From Oryzias latipes (lineage: Eukaryota > Chordata > Actinopteri > Beloniformes > Adrianichthyidae), in NCBI RefSeq assembly GCF_002234675.1, contig NC_019867.2, positions 26,091,166 to 26,155,165 on the forward strand: DNA of 64,000 bases, in the 5' to 3' direction. Both the position numbers and the translations under genes were made by a program. This document shows, one piece after another, positions 33,001 through 46,470 of the stretch (positions within the stretch are counted from its first letter, which is position 1; every line of letters begins with the position of its first letter). The notes below the pieces were generated by a model. That model ran no database searches, was not told the origin of the DNA, and saw nothing but the letters and a program-made list of their open reading frames with translations.

Positions 33001-36000
33001 GTCAACATCACCGTAGAATCTTATAGTTAGACAATATATAATGCCTGTCATGTAGAAAGAATGTCTTATTTACAGTTTTTCTCAGTGGCTTTAGTACAAT
33101 TCTTGGATCAGAATGAAATTCCCAAAATATTTATTTGTTCAACCTTCACATCATGCTGTCACTTCTGCACATCATATAAGCAGTTTCTCACTTCTTTGAA
33201 CAAGTTGCAATTGCTTTGGTACATCCATGCAAATGATTATGTACAATTATCTGCTCTTTGCTACATTATCAATTGTTTATGTCATGTTGATCAAAATGTA
33301 TTATATAGTTCACTGTGCAATAGTCTTACTCCTCAAAACACATAGTCATTAGTTCATCGTATAAGTCATAAACTGCAAAATGGTTGACCAAGTTGTCATA
33401 ATGTGACAAACATATTTCACTGCATTGCAAGAGAGGATATTCGCTGTGATGTGGATGAGAATTTGTGGCCTAACATACAGGAACGACAAGAGGTGTAGGA
33501 AGACCACATCAATTCCTACTGCACTGCCTGGACTGTTGTACAGAATGTTGTCCTATCTTTTTCTTCCCTTTGTGTTACTGTTTGCAGTGGGTTTTTTCTA
33601 TGTTGGTATGACATGGAGTGTCAACAAATTACAATATGAACAATAAAAGTGTAAATGGGAATCTTGTCCAGTCTCTTGCAATCAAACAAAAAAGGTGTAA
33701 CTTACATTTTACAATAATTGTCATCAAAACTTTAGCCATAGTTTACATCAGAAACTCCCTCTAAAGTACACACTTATATTGACAACATGACTAAATCATT
33801 TGACTGTCTTGTTCGTAGACAATGGCACAAGGACTTGACATTCTGATGGCACTGACATGTTCAATGACATAAAGACTTAGTTTTGAGAGATTAACTAAAG
33901 ATTTTAAAGAAGTTACAGGCTTTTGCAAGAAATCCATCGTCTTTTGCTGTTTGTACAAATTGTTTTGAGAAATGCACACAAGTATTTGCAAACTTCAATT
34001 CTGATCTGAGAATTGTACTAAAGCGACTGAAAAAAATGTATTTTGAAGTATAATGGGGCAGTTTTTATGGGGCCTAAAGCAAAACAGAATGTATCTATAT
34101 TAATGTGGTTTTGTACTGTATACGGCTAGATAATGAATCTACACTGAGTAAAGGAAATGTAGCGAGGAGTTGAGTATAGAAATTAGGGCTGCACGATATC
34201 AGGAAAACTCGTGATATTGCGATGACGATATAATTTGCGATACATGAGAAAATAGCAAAACATCCAAAAACCTCATTTCCATTTCACTGCAGCAGTTTAT
34301 TTAAATAAGAGTCAACATAATTGAAATTATACTCCAAATGACCCTAGTGTAGTACATAGGAGGTGAACATCTAACATGAAAGGATTCCATCTGATTGGTC
34401 AAATGCATAAAGGGATTTATTTAATTCAGTAAATACTTCAAGCTGCCATAAGATTGTTTTAGCACATTTAAGGTAACCATTTATTGCAATCTTGCCAACT
34501 TTTGCAATATGCATATTGCCCAGCCTGATATTGTGATAAGAATAAATTTGCGATTTATTGTGCAGGCTAATAGAAATGCATCTACAAATCAGTAAAGCTT
34601 TCTTTTTATTTGTTATGGTGCCTGGTATGTAGCTTGTTGCATTTTTTTTTTTTTTTTAAGCATTTGTGGTTTTCCCTGAAAAACGCTTAACCTGTATTTC
34701 TTGGGATTATTTGAGTATTTATGGAAAGAAGGCAGCAATGAGGTTCATCTTCCATACATATAAGTCTATGCTCCGTCTGTCAGTACAGATGCAGTTAGTG
34801 ATGATAAACTAAAGTTCTGTTTCTCTAGTGAAACTGTGATCAGAAAGAGAATGGCCTTATTTTGCAGGTGAAGTTCAAATTTCAGTTTTTGTAAAAATGC
34901 AATACATTACTTCTTTCTGCTTTTATACAAGTTTTACTGCAAAGCCAGATTTTTCCAAAACAGTTGTGTAAGTTGTACTTGCAATATATTCTCAGCATTC
35001 TGCAGACTTGGCCTGGAGTGGGAGATGACTCATTGGATAATAAACAGGACAGTTATTCTTTATTTAGTACCCTTGTACTGTTCACACTGCTGTTCTTCTC
35101 ACTTTTCCCACATTTCATGTTTGGAAAAATGTCAGTTTAGCATAATGGAGATTTTCATAAAACTGGAACCCCAAGAAAATATGTTCAAAACTGCAAATCT
35201 GCAGTTTACTGGGCATAATGTTCTGCAGGGGTCTTGTTTTAGTCTTTATTGCAACATTTTTACAGCAGTAGCGTTTTTTCATTTTAGCGTTTGTCAAACT
35301 TTTGTTTGTGAAGACTTCAGAAAGATTTGCACCACCCCCCCAGTTATGTGCAGTAGACAGGTCATGTGAAACTGAGGCTAAATATTGTGAAAACGGTATA
35401 TATAATATCAATATACTGGGGAAAAGACTCATGGGAAACTACAGCTGTGCTTTTCCTCTGAATTTTTACCGTCTTTAATGCTGCTTCACCCGATGAGGAT
35501 TGTGTTGTGGCTGACTGACATGGTTTGCTTTCCTTTTTGAAGATGCAGGAGGTCCAGCAGAACAAGGAGAAGACCCTGGTCAACAATCGGACCCTGGCTG
35601 AGCAAAATCTAGCTCTGCAGCCCAGCCTGGAACACAAGAAGGAGGACCTGACCAAGCACTACAGGTGTCTGCAGGAGAGATTTGAGTCCTTTCAGCTCCG
35701 CAAGTCCACTCTAGGTACAGCAGCACACTGATCACAGGACAAACAGGCAGTTTGATGTCTTTGTTTGAGCAATGCTATGTTTTAATATGGCAGAACATCC
35801 ACGTCTACTGTTTTCCAGAAACTAAAGAATGATTGTCTTCACCATGGTTTGTGATTATTTAAACACTATATATTTCCTATAAATGTATTTAAAAAATGGG
35901 AACTTCATAAAACAGTGTTTCTTTTTCTTTCAGCTTTGATAATTAACAGCTCAAAAGTCTTTATTTCGTTATCTCTGTGAATTTTCTTTTTCTTTACAAA

Positions 36001-39000
36001 CTATGAGTAATTAAAACACTTTTTTTCATATATTAACTCGGAAAGCTTTACTTTTTTGGGATCTCTTTTGCATTTCTTCTACAAACATGCAGTGTGGTAT
36101 AGAGGTGTTCAGTCTGTGGAATTGCTGTGGTGTTCTGGAAGCCACGTTTGTTCTGAGCGCAGATTTCAGCTGTGCTGTGTTGTTGGTTTTGAAATATTTT
36201 GATTTTCTTGATGATCTATGGTTCAGGACAGGTACGTTTGTTGGCCAATCAATCACAGAGATACGATGATCCCTAAATAATTTGATCATACTAAATTCTT
36301 TATCTTTTGTTTCTTCCGTCAGACTCTGGAACATAAATTCTGGGGCTTAAATTACCAACATAAAAGCCACTAAGCAGCAGCAGCAGTCGTTTCTGTTTTT
36401 TTCCTTTTAAATATGTTATTTTTAGCTTTTATTGCAATTACTTTATTATGTTCTAGTACTTTTTTATGTTCAGTTATAGTCTGGATAATTGTCAAATCTC
36501 CCGATTTCCCCATGAATACAGATTGAAAAACGTCTCGATTGTTCATTAAACCTTTTCAGGTGTTTGAAAATATTTGATTAAATGTTATAGTGATCTGAAG
36601 AGTGTGACGTCATCCATCTCAAATCATCAAACTTTTTCATAATATTTGATTCCCTATTTTATTACATAATTGGAGGTTTTCTGTAGGTGTAAGGTGAAGT
36701 TATTAGTGCAGAAACGATTGAAGACGATCCAAATAAGCTGATGCTTTTATTCTTCTGTGGAAGGTTTCTTGGACGTCTCTTGGATACTTTGTTTGGGAGG
36801 TACAGTACAGACCAAAAGTTTGGACACATCTCATTCAAATGAATGGGAAGGTGTGTCCAAACTTTTGGTCTGGACTGTATTTCTAGCATGTTGCTTTGGC
36901 AGTAGACCTCAGGAAAGACATTCAATTGCTGGGGGAACTATGTTTCTTGGACGGCTTTTGAGCGCCTCAAGGTTTCCCCGGTTTCTGTGGAGAGGGAGGT
37001 CTGGACGTCTTAGTCTGCTGCCCCTTGACCTAGCTCCTTAGAAGCAGTAGAAGATGGATGGATATAAATGTATGAGATCACATAAAAGTATCTATGGTAC
37101 AAACTAGGGCTGCACGATATGAGGAAAATCCGCGATTTGCAATATCAGTGATCAATATTGCGATGACGAAATAACTTGCGATACATAATCAAAACAACTA
37201 AAAACATTTCCATTTCACTGCAACAGTTTAGTTTAAATAAGCGTCAACATAACTTAAATTGCACTCCAAATGACCCTAGTCTACATAAGAGGTGAACATA
37301 AAAGGCCCCCATCTGATTGGTCAAATCCATAAAGGCCATTTATTGTGCAGGCCTAGTACAAACATAAACCTGTCCAGATTCACCTGCTTTGTACTATAAA
37401 ATTTGCTATTTTAATATTCTTTAAAGCATTTCGTTCTAAATTGTTTTCACGTTAGAAGTTAAAGGTTTCAACTCAATAATCTGGAAACATGTAGTTTAAG
37501 ATGTATTTTTACTGAGTGATTGACGTTTGAAACGAATCATTTGTCAAGACACCAGTCATAAACACCAGAAGATGGAAGGAAGAAGGGATTCTGGCTCTCT
37601 CTCTTGATGTCACTCGATGGTACAAAGACCTGTTTAACCAGTTTCAAAAGCTGAATCAGCCTCAGGATCTAGCTTCCTGTGTTTCCGTGTTCTCATCCCA
37701 TTCACAACAAGAAGAAGGCCGAGTGGCAGTACTTGTGACCTTCTTGCGGCAGAGCTTCACCAACCAAGACACGCCAGCTGCTCTGTATTTTGTTGTGCTC
37801 ACAGAGGTTTGAGCTTTGCATCTCCTTTATTGGAAGGCAAGAGGACCTTTGCGGGGACAAATGCTGCTTGCTATCTCTATTGCTTATAGTAAAGCTATGG
37901 CAAACAACATGAATCAGAATTTAAACACCCTCTTCAAGTTCATCAACTCGGCATGTTTTTGTTTGACGCCAAGCAATGTTTTTCAGGCAATGTAGGTTAC
38001 CCAGTGTTTCCCTCGCCTGCCCCCCCATTTTTATGTAGTAGCTGTCCTAGTTTTGGATTTGCTGTTGAGCAGCTGGGAGGGACAGTTATGTTCATAGCCA
38101 GAGAAAAGTAGCTGTTTGACCTAGATGAAAGCTTTTGTGTACAATATCTAGTTTTGTGGTTAACATGCAGTTGTAGAAATAGCTCATTTAATAAGTGCAT
38201 GGATCTGCAAAAAAAACTCTTTCTGTCCACAACAATAAAATGACAGTTTCTATCTCTTACATTGTTCCTTTTCTCTTAGGGCACTTAGTCACACTGAACC
38301 AGCCTTCTGCCAAACAGGTTGTGTGTAACTATCAGTGTGTGACAGGAGGATGATGAGACTGCTAAACTCTGAATTGTGGGAAAACAGCACTTAATAGTAC
38401 AGAGTGCACTTGTAAAACTAAAATAGGTGTCTCATAATCTCTAGCAAGGACTGTACTTAGTGTTTTCTTGGCTCACCCAAAGAGCTGCGGCTTTGTGTGG
38501 ATGGAGGGCCGGAGTTTGCATAGAGGTGAAGAGTAAACTATGAGGCTGAAAGGTTCACATTACACCAGTGTCAGTCAAATGAGTGACAAGGAAATGCTGG
38601 ACAATTTATACATTTTATTACAAACTCAAGAAAAATGTAAACATTGACAAGTTGGATTAACAAGCTAGTCGTACTGTGCTAGACGGTTTAGCATTTGATT
38701 GTTTCTAACATGTAGGTGTGAAGCCATCAGAGTATTATTACATATGCAGAGAAACGCACGCTTTTTGTTACAATCCTTGCAGCTTAGAGCACTGACCCAC
38801 AACTGTTTAGAACTGATTTACTGTATTTTGTCAGACTAGACGTTGCTCTGGAGGATGTTGAAGCAGCCAACAAATGCGTAATGATGAAGAAAAAGTAACA
38901 TTTAAGTCACAATGGAGTATAAGTTGCACTTTTGGGACATATTTATTTAAGAAAAATATGGGATAAAGAAAGTACATTTCATCTTGAAAGGCAAATGATA

Positions 39001-42000
39001 ACAGAAGAGATAACAATAATAGACTGAAAATATGCACACTTTACTACAGAAGAAATACTATAAGAAGAAATCTAGGATATCAGTGCAACATATGAGCATA
39101 TATTAAGATAACAATAGCATAAACAACATGCTAACAAGTCACCAAAGCTCTTTATATCAATTTAAATAACTGAATGTATTGATTTTCTTTTTGTCCAGGA
39201 TTGTCCCGATCCAATCACGTGATTGGAAATCAGGCCCGATCATGTGGTGGATGAATCGATCGAAATCGAATGTTGTAGCCCGATCAGGGAACGGACATTT
39301 AATTTATTCTTATTACGATCAGTGCTTTTAAATTTTAAGCTTATCATTCCAGACAAATACTCTACTAGAAGTTGGCTTTTCATGAACGGCTCACCACATT
39401 TTATTGCAGCGGTAGTTTGAGCAGGAGGTGCACCAAAACAGTTCAGTTAAACCAGTGCTTCTCAAACAATGGGGCGCGCCCCGATGCGATGCCAGGGGGG
39501 GCACGCAGTAGTAGTGGATTTAGACACAGGCAATACGGCAATTTCCCAGGATGCAAATTTAACGGGGGACGGTGGCGGCTCAGTGCTTGGAAATCAGCGC
39601 CACTATTGGTTCATGTGTTATATCACAGTGTTTGGAACAGCCTGAAACTGTGAATTGCAGTCTCTGCAGCTGCACGCTCCTGTCTTTGAGCAGGAAAAGG
39701 TAGTGGGCTCAGGCTGCGAGGTGGAACGGCGCACGGAGCACAGCCTCTATTGCGCAACACCAGGATCATCACGTGCTTTTTGATTACGATATTTCAAAAA
39801 CTCATTATAATATTGTCATTCTTCATTAATGACTATTAATGTCTACTAATGTATAAATGTATTCTTTGTGTCTGCCTGTCGTTTAGTTTGTGTCAGTATT
39901 TGACATAAAGACAGCAGGTAATGCAGTAAAACAGCTGCACTTTAAGAGATCATGAATAAACAATCGATCATTTAGAAAAAAAATCATTTTTACTGTCCAA
40001 CATTTTCTTTCTCCAATGGGGTGCCTTGCAAAAAATAATTGAGAAGCACTGAGTTAAACTTATCTTGTGAGTTTTTCACAGATTTGGACTTCTGTGATCA
40101 ATAACTCTTTAAAAACGTTTTTTTTTTAAACTTACAGCAAGTGTCTCTATTGGGTTAACACAAGCAGTGACTTACAAAAGCATTTTAACAGAGAAAATAG
40201 AGGGTTTTTGTTTCTTTTTAATGAGAATGGCGGGCTCCTGCTACCGACAGACAGAAAGACGACTGAGACGCTGCTGTGGAAGAAGGGATTTAACCCCTTA
40301 AGAACTGATCCTTTTTTATTTCTCTTTGACAGGGCCCCAGTTAACTACTGTAGTAATACAACCCAAAATGTGAAGTCTATACATGTAAATGCCAGGCCTT
40401 AAGAGGTTAGAAAAAGAACCGGATAGACATGAACATTTTCACACTTTTTTCTCTTGTCCAAACTCTCAAAGTTCAAACCGTCATAGAAAAAGAAGTTCAG
40501 TATTAGAATGAAAACGATCTGGTGGCGAGTGAAGATTTCAGATCTCTGAAAAGCTGCACGTGCCGCGTCTCTGTACAGGAGACATGGCACCGAAGAAGTT
40601 GATTGACAAGATCAACAGCCAATCAGGACGCAGAACACAGTGTGCTGTTTAGAAAAAAAAAGCATGCAAAGTTGTACTGAAAGAAAATTGCCAAATGGCG
40701 ACACCACGAACAATGAACCCTAATAAAGCGAGGGAATACTGTAAATCATTGCAACACTGGTAGTTTCAGGGAGGTTTGCTGTTTTTTTTTAAATAGATTT
40801 TTTAACATTATTTTGATCTTTTCCTTATTTTAAATTTTGGATTTATAAATTTTTCTTTCATAGATGCACTATTGATCTTTGTTATAAAACATAAAAACGT
40901 TTTGATCTCTATGCTTGCTTTGCTTTAAAAATTATTATTTGGAATTTTGTACAGTTTCAAGTTTATTGTGGAATTATTGTGTAATATAATTGGGGGAAAA
41001 AATATGCTGACAAAAGAAGCTCAGCGTTGTCCATTATGTGTTAGCATTAAGCTAACAGACTTTGCCTTTCTGTTGTTTTGCATTAGGTCACCTGAAAAGG
41101 AAAGGCAGAAAAGATCGACCTCTTTCATGGGTCGATTATTGATTTATAAGCTTAGATTGATTCAGATTGATTGATCAATTTTATCAACCCAGCCCTAGTA
41201 AAGAGACTATACCCGTGTCAACACTTGTATACTGTTCACATTTTATTTCTTCCACACAACTCAGAGATGACAGTATCCTGTTGAGGGTTTTTTAAATGCC
41301 TATAATTCAGTGATGCCTTTATATGGATCGTTTTTTCAAAATACCAAAGCCGTTTTGCTGAATTGCAATGGCTGCCTTCATAGAGAGGAACCTGTATTCT
41401 CCATTATTGTTTTGATGAAAATCCTTAAGTGTTAGTCACATGCACCCGTACGGCTGTTACGGGTTTCCAGCTGTCACTGTTCACAAATATATTGTAAATA
41501 TAGTTTGAAAGAGCTAAAGATGTTCAAAAGCAAACATGTAAATGTTGAATGGAGAAAAAAAAAGCCCAATACTGGTCTGGACAGTTCTTTTACCTGGTTC
41601 AGAAATGAACCTGCCACCCTCTGTGTTCACGTGGTTGGCATGTCAAAAAGCCTAGAATAGCAGATCAGGTTAGACCGGAGTCTCTTCTGTGAAATGGATC
41701 TGCTGCACTCTGTTAGGGTTTGGTACACAGTTGGTAAGTTTACAGTGGAGATCATGAAGTTGTGCTGGGTCTTTGGTCTCTGTGTCAGAGTGTCCCTCTG
41801 TTTGTGCAGCCCTAATCCCATCGGTGTTGACTTTCAGTCCTTTCTCAGAACGGAAAGCAAACTGCTCCTCCTCAGACGGATCCAGCTGGTTTCAGGTGAC
41901 TCGGCTGAGCTGTTGCTAGTTCCCACCAGAACAGGCATTATAGCTGTTTGAATAGTTTCAGGAAACAACTGTTAAACTTCTCCTCTTGTTACCAAGAGAA

Positions 42001-44726
42001 AAAAAAATCAGAGAAATGGGATTTCTGGGAAAGTTGTGGTCAGTTGCAGATTTACACTTGGAATGTTTACCAAAATATCCCCTTGAGTCCTGCATAAAGT
42101 GTATTCATTGGGTTCTTTTCGACATGCAAAAGCTCAAAGATTTTGTTAAAATTAATGGCTGTTCTCATTAAAAGTTTCAACTGATTTTTTTTAGAAAGTA
42201 AACGGGAAAAGTATGAATAGATTTAGTTTGTATACCGTCTCAGTTACATTTGTTTTTCGTCTTTTCTTGTTCCTTCACAGACCACAAGTCAGGAAACACC
42301 TCCCTGGACACTTTGCTGGCTCTGCTGCAGACTGAGGGCGCAAAAATAGAAGAGGAGACAGAAGTGAGTATTTTGTAGCTCCACACAGTTGACCTCACAC
42401 ATGCAGCTGATGAATCATGTATCTGCTGTTCCACTTGTTGGCGTCTGCTTGGGCAAAGGCTGCATTGTTCCAAAGTCAAATATCTGTTGGGCAACACAGT
42501 TCTTGACCTGACCTGTTTGTTTCCAGCAGTTATTAAATGTACAGCAGAGTACAGTCAAACTAGGATGTATACTTTTTTTTAATTCGTTTTTGGAAATACA
42601 GGTCTGTATTTTACAGCAGAAAAGTGTCTTTCAGTTGTTATTTGTTTCCTTAATTCTGTCAACACCATTTAAATTAGTAATCAGCCACCTGCAGCACGCT
42701 GTAAAACATTAGCTAAATATCTTTCTAGTCATGCATAAAGGTTGCTCACACAACAAAGAACAAATCAAGGCCCCCTAGTGGTTAACTGGTGTAATGCCTG
42801 GTTAACTATTTCTAAGCTTTTAGAGGATTACTAGTTCTGCTATATTTTGCTTAAGAGAAAAAGGCAGTTGGTGTTCAGATTTTGCATGAGAATTTTTAAA
42901 GAAAGTCCATTTATCTTTTTCTTTTATGTATAGTAGACGTCATTATAGACATCAATGAACACAGCTTTCTTTGTCACTTTTTTGAGTGGGAGGAATTCAT
43001 TCTCAAAAATGGGAGCTTTGACATTTTGCTCTTTTTATCCATAGTTCACACGACTGGTTTTGATGACTTTTTTTTTTTTAACTGTACAGTTTAACAAGAT
43101 TTAAATGCTGCTTAAAAGAAGAATGCAAACTTCTAGCTGAAGATCTGCTCCAAGCGCTGAATGTAAAATCATGTCAGATAGCCAGCACCTGCGATTGCAA
43201 ACATGACGTTAATTTAAAAAAGTGTAAAGACCCACTTTGATACCATTGTGTTTTGGTTATTTTTTTCAACATGTTCTTGTGACATTCTTTTCATGATGGA
43301 GGACATCTATAAAGAAAGCGTAAAAATTGCATTCTGATTATTATGTTATTTGTATACAGTAGCTGTGAACCAGGAGCAGGTGAAAAAAATGCTATTTGAA
43401 AAAGATTGTAGTTGTGACGTAGAAAATATGCTGGGCGGGTGTGAAGGGCTGTAAGCTAGCAGGAGAGCGTGTAAATGGCTCTCAGTTATACGTGACATTT
43501 GGGGGGTGGGGTTGCTCCACGTCAACAGATCTGTCCACAACTCAAAGGTGAATTTCTAGTGAACTACTGCCGATCTGCAGAAACTATGTCCTAGAAAATG
43601 ACCGTTTTTATTTTATTTTGGGTAAAAAAGACATAATCATATTTACAAGACCACTGAGAAGGCTTTGAAAACAGCTCAAAAGAGGATTGGAGTCGTACTC
43701 TAAAGACAGATGATGAGAGATTGACCAACCTACTAAAGACAGCTATGGGTTATCATCAAATGCAACAAGTACTCATCCAAATATTACAAATATTCATATC
43801 TATGTCTGCGTCAAAAGAATTTACTGTTGAAATTTAAAAACTGCCAGCACTAGGAGGCTGAATGAGAAATAGATCTAGCAGAATTAGCTGTAATTTTAGC
43901 TACAATTTGTGTTATGTGTAGCTACAATAAATGTAATTCCAAAAAAACAACAATTAAATATTGTACTTTTTAAAATTTGGTAAATGTATCAATAAATTAA
44001 AAAGAGTGTCATCATGATTTCTGTTTGCGTTATTTAAAAAAGGGACGGAAATTGCAAAATTGGTGTGTAAAACAGTAAATGAGTAAAATAAAGAAAAATA
44101 AACGACAACAAATATATTCAAAACCACTCAGTTTAAACGTGTGGGAAACATTTAGAAGCAATTAGCAATATTTTGCAGAAGAACAGAAACTTTAACGTTT
44201 GTTTTTGTTTTTAAGCATTTGGACGGTAAATATGTATGCTCATGTGTATTCGTCCCAAAAGGAACATTATGTGGATGTTGTTGTACATGAAGTGTTGATA
44301 TGATTTAACACAGTCTTTGATTTTATTCAAACTGTAACAAAGATGCATTATCATAATATTAATCTATAAAATAAAATGCAACTGGGGGGGGGGGCTCTGT
44401 TGAAGAAGAAAATAATCCCAAACCAACCAAGAACAGAAAACCTGTCATTATTTCTGTCCAGTTCTTTGCAGCTGCTGTTTAGAAGTTTAAAATTGGAACT
44501 TAAACAAGCTTTTTTGTCTCAAAGATTTTACCTCCATGTTGTTTTACCCTTTTTGTGCCAAGATATGTGTTCCCTGTCTCTGGCATCGTTGATTTGTTTC
44601 GCAGTACTCAGATCTTGCCTAAAAGAAGCATAAAAAGAAGGTGGATGTTTACTTGTTAACTTGGGAGTTTATTTTCTTATTTGCATTGTTCTCCACATAT
44701 TTTTGTAAAATTACAGCTTTTTGTGA

Positions 44727-44762
<36 letters not shown>

Positions 44763-46470
44763 AAAACAACGACTTTTGTTTGACTAATTTAGAATAAGAA
44801 ACATGATTTCTGAAACTGACTTTATCCTCATGTTGTTGCTTTTACTGCAAATTATTGGGAGGTACAGATTCTGGCTGCCTGGATCAGCGTCATGACAGCA
44901 TCCGTCCCCCTTGTTATTGGTTTTGACGTAAATGATGTGGGAAAAAATTCCAAATTTGACAGTAAACTCCCACAAGCCCCAGACTAAAGTACGTCACAAA
45001 CGTCCACCTTCTTCTTCCGCTTTTTGGGGCAAACTATAAGTGCTACGAAACAAAGCAACGATGCCAGAAGTCCTGCTGTTACATGGGGAAACAAATTCTG
45101 GCAGGGGAAACGTACCTGGGACAACACCCTCATTTATAAATGTTTCAGTCAGGACTGACCTTGTTTTTAATGTCTGGGTTCCACATTAACATGGCTGCTT
45201 ATCATTAGCAGCAGCTGAAGGCTGCTCTCTCATTGATTACTTTACTGCCCACTATTGCAGCTGTCGGCTCACAGATAAAAATTCAACTGTTGACATTCAT
45301 TTGTGCAGTCGGCATTTAATTTGTGATTAACAAAATGTTTAAGTACCTCAGTGTTGTTGAATTGGTAGTTGTTTATTACCGACCTCCAGGTTTTCCTCTC
45401 TGACATCTGAGTTTTAAGTGTTCTAACTCAACAAAAGATTTGAAAACACTACTTGCAAATACTCACTGACACCTTCACTTTTATTAGTAGCCCTGCATCT
45501 GTAATGCGTCACTTAAACACTTCCTGTAGAAACTTGCTCTAAGGATCCTTCAAAAGTGTATTTTTCTGACACCTGAGTGTTGTGACCAGTGATGCACAAC
45601 TTAAACTCTTTGAAAAGTTCAACTGTTTGTCTGCAAGTTAATACCCAATGAAACATACTTATTAACTTATTCATTCTTGTTCCCACTTCTGTTCATAATT
45701 TGGTATCTGTAAATAGTGACTCTAAATTTTAAATGATCTCAATAATACATGGCTTGTAAGTGCATCACAAAATTATATTTTTATGGTTTTTGCTTACAAA
45801 TATATGAATCATTTGTAATATAAATGTAGTGTTTTGAGGAGAAATGAATAAAATAATCTTTAACATTTAATAAGTAACCAGCTTAGTTTGTTTTTGTGTT
45901 CTGCTTTTTTCCTGTTTTCATTGCTGATCTGCCTGAAAGAACCAGTCGTGTTAAAACGGTCCCATATCTTTCTGTCTCTTTCAACAGAACATGGCCGACT
46001 CCTTCATGGATGGCGAGATCACCCTGGATTCTTTCATTGATTCCTACCAGAGCAAGAGGAAGCTGGCCCACTTAAGACGCGTGAAGATTGAGAAGCTGCA
46101 GGAGATGGTGGAGAAGGGCCATGGGCTCCCTCAGATGTCCATCTCGTCCTCCCGATCTCAGGATGTGTCCCAGGAGCCCGCCCTCCTCACCGAAAACGAC
46201 AGCAGCACTCCTTCTCCCGTGGCCCAGCCACGGAGGAAACCACCGCCTCCACCCTCCCTGCCAGCCCCTATATTAAGCCCAGCTCCATCTGTTGCCCCTC
46301 AGTCTCCTGCCTTCTATTCACCGTACCCACCAATCCCTCCCCGGACCGGCCAGCCTTTCCCCAACATCCCCACCGGATACCCCAACCACTACGTCTCTCA
46401 ATACCCCCCTGCTCTGCCACAGAGGTCCGCACCAGGCATGGCGCCGCAACCTGGCTTCATTATGCAGTAA
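30037..46470 (+). CDS. vps37b: VPS37B subunit of ESCRT-I
   Basis: Four coding exons: 30037-30141, 35543-35714, 42281-42363 and 45988-46470. They join in frame to 280 residues plus stop; human VPS37B has about 285. The N-terminus has YTMTQLNEILEDDEKL. The Mod(r) coiled-coil domain spans ~10-165, with LAEQNLALQP, SLDTLLALLQTEGAKIEEE and the highly conserved FIDSYQSKRKLAHLRRVKIE. The C-terminal ~95 residues are proline-rich (RRKPPPPPSLPAP, YPPIPPR) and end PQPGFIMQ, as in VPS37B. The protein is a stalk subunit of ESCRT-I with TSG101, VPS28 and MVB12/UBAP1, sorting ubiquitinated cargo into multivesicular bodies. Introns are 5.4, 6.6 and 3.6 kb, all GT-AG. Confidence 0.96.
32692..32795 (-). mobile_element. 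SINE 3' fragment in vps37b intron 1
   Basis: Read on the minus strand it gives the common fish SINE end: CTGTCCAGAGTGTACCC, then GGGACAGGCTCCAGCAG, ending near AAAATGGATGG. The same segment type occurs at 63600-63715. Confidence 0.7.
33073..34038. mobile_element. 966-bp TIR element, inverted copy in vps37b intron 1
   Basis: Reverse-complement homologue of 24367-25331 over the entire length, again flanked by TA. Only scattered mismatches are visible. Confidence 0.85.
34184..34569. mobile_element. hAT-type MITE with 8-bp duplication
   Basis: Starts TAGGGCTGCACGATAT and ends with the related inverted sequence GTGCAGGCTA. ATAGAAAT is duplicated exactly at 34176-34183 and 34570-34577. It belongs to the widespread fish 'TAGGGCTGCACGAT' non-autonomous hAT group. 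Confidence 0.88.
36770..37062 (+). mobile_element. RTE-type LINE 3' end
   Basis: Degenerate match to the fish RTE 3' region. Recognisable parts are GCGCCTCAAGGTTTCCCCGG, GGAGAGGGAGGTCTGGACGTC, and the tail AGATGGATGGAT. It is split by a foldback element at 36801-36879. Confidence 0.6.
36801..36879. mobile_element. 79-bp foldback element (Tc1-type ends)
   Basis: Near-perfect palindrome: AGACCAAAAGTTTGGACACA, a short centre, then the complementary arm TGTGTCCAAACTTTTGGTCT, with TACAGT/ACTGTA at the outer ends. It lies inside the RTE tail, so it is a later insertion. Likely derived from two abutted Tc1 termini. Confidence 0.85.
37105..37355. mobile_element. hAT-type MITE, internally deleted, 8-bp duplication
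   Basis: Same family as 34184-34569 but shorter (251 bp). GTACAAAC is duplicated exactly at 37097-37104 and 37356-37363. Confidence 0.88.
37364..39190. other. vps37b intron 2, unassigned portion
   Basis: No repeat family or coding exon recognised. Frames of 60-77 codons here lack splice context and domains. Confidence 0.45.
39195..39330. mobile_element. hAT-like MITE end fragment
   Basis: ATTGTCCCGATCCAATCACG with GATTGGAAATCAGGCCCGAT matches the start of a common fish non-autonomous hAT family. The opposite end was not found. Confidence 0.5.
39453..40051. mobile_element. 599-bp hAT non-autonomous element, 8-bp duplication
   Basis: Begins CAGTGCTTCTCAAACAATGG and ends AATTGAGAAGCACTG. AGTTAAAC is duplicated exactly at 39445-39452 and 40052-40059. 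No transposase frame. Confidence 0.92.
41040..41200 (-). mobile_element. Probable hAT-like MITE fragment
   Basis: On the minus strand the sequence starts TAGGGCTGGGTTGATAAAAT, a typical fish MITE terminus. The partner end is not identified. Confidence 0.4.
43224..43703 (-). mobile_element. MITE family 1, copy in vps37b intron 3
   Basis: Begins GTAAAGACCCACTTTGATAC and, on the reverse strand, TTTAGAGTACGACTCCAATC. Internal blocks CTGTAAGCTAGCAGGAGAGC, GTGGGGTTGCTCCACGTC and ACTATGTCCTAGAAAATGAC match the copies at 28927 and (inverted) 51455. Confidence 0.8.
44726..44762. repeat. (GAAA)n microsatellite
   Basis: About nine perfect GAAA units. Confidence 0.95.

Larger units (their letters stand above)
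42364..45987. other. vps37b intron 3 with one MITE and a GAAA microsatellite
   Basis: Apart from the MITE at 43224-43703 and a (GAAA)n run at 44726-44762, I see no repeat or exon. A G10 run lies at about 44385. Confidence 0.55.
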
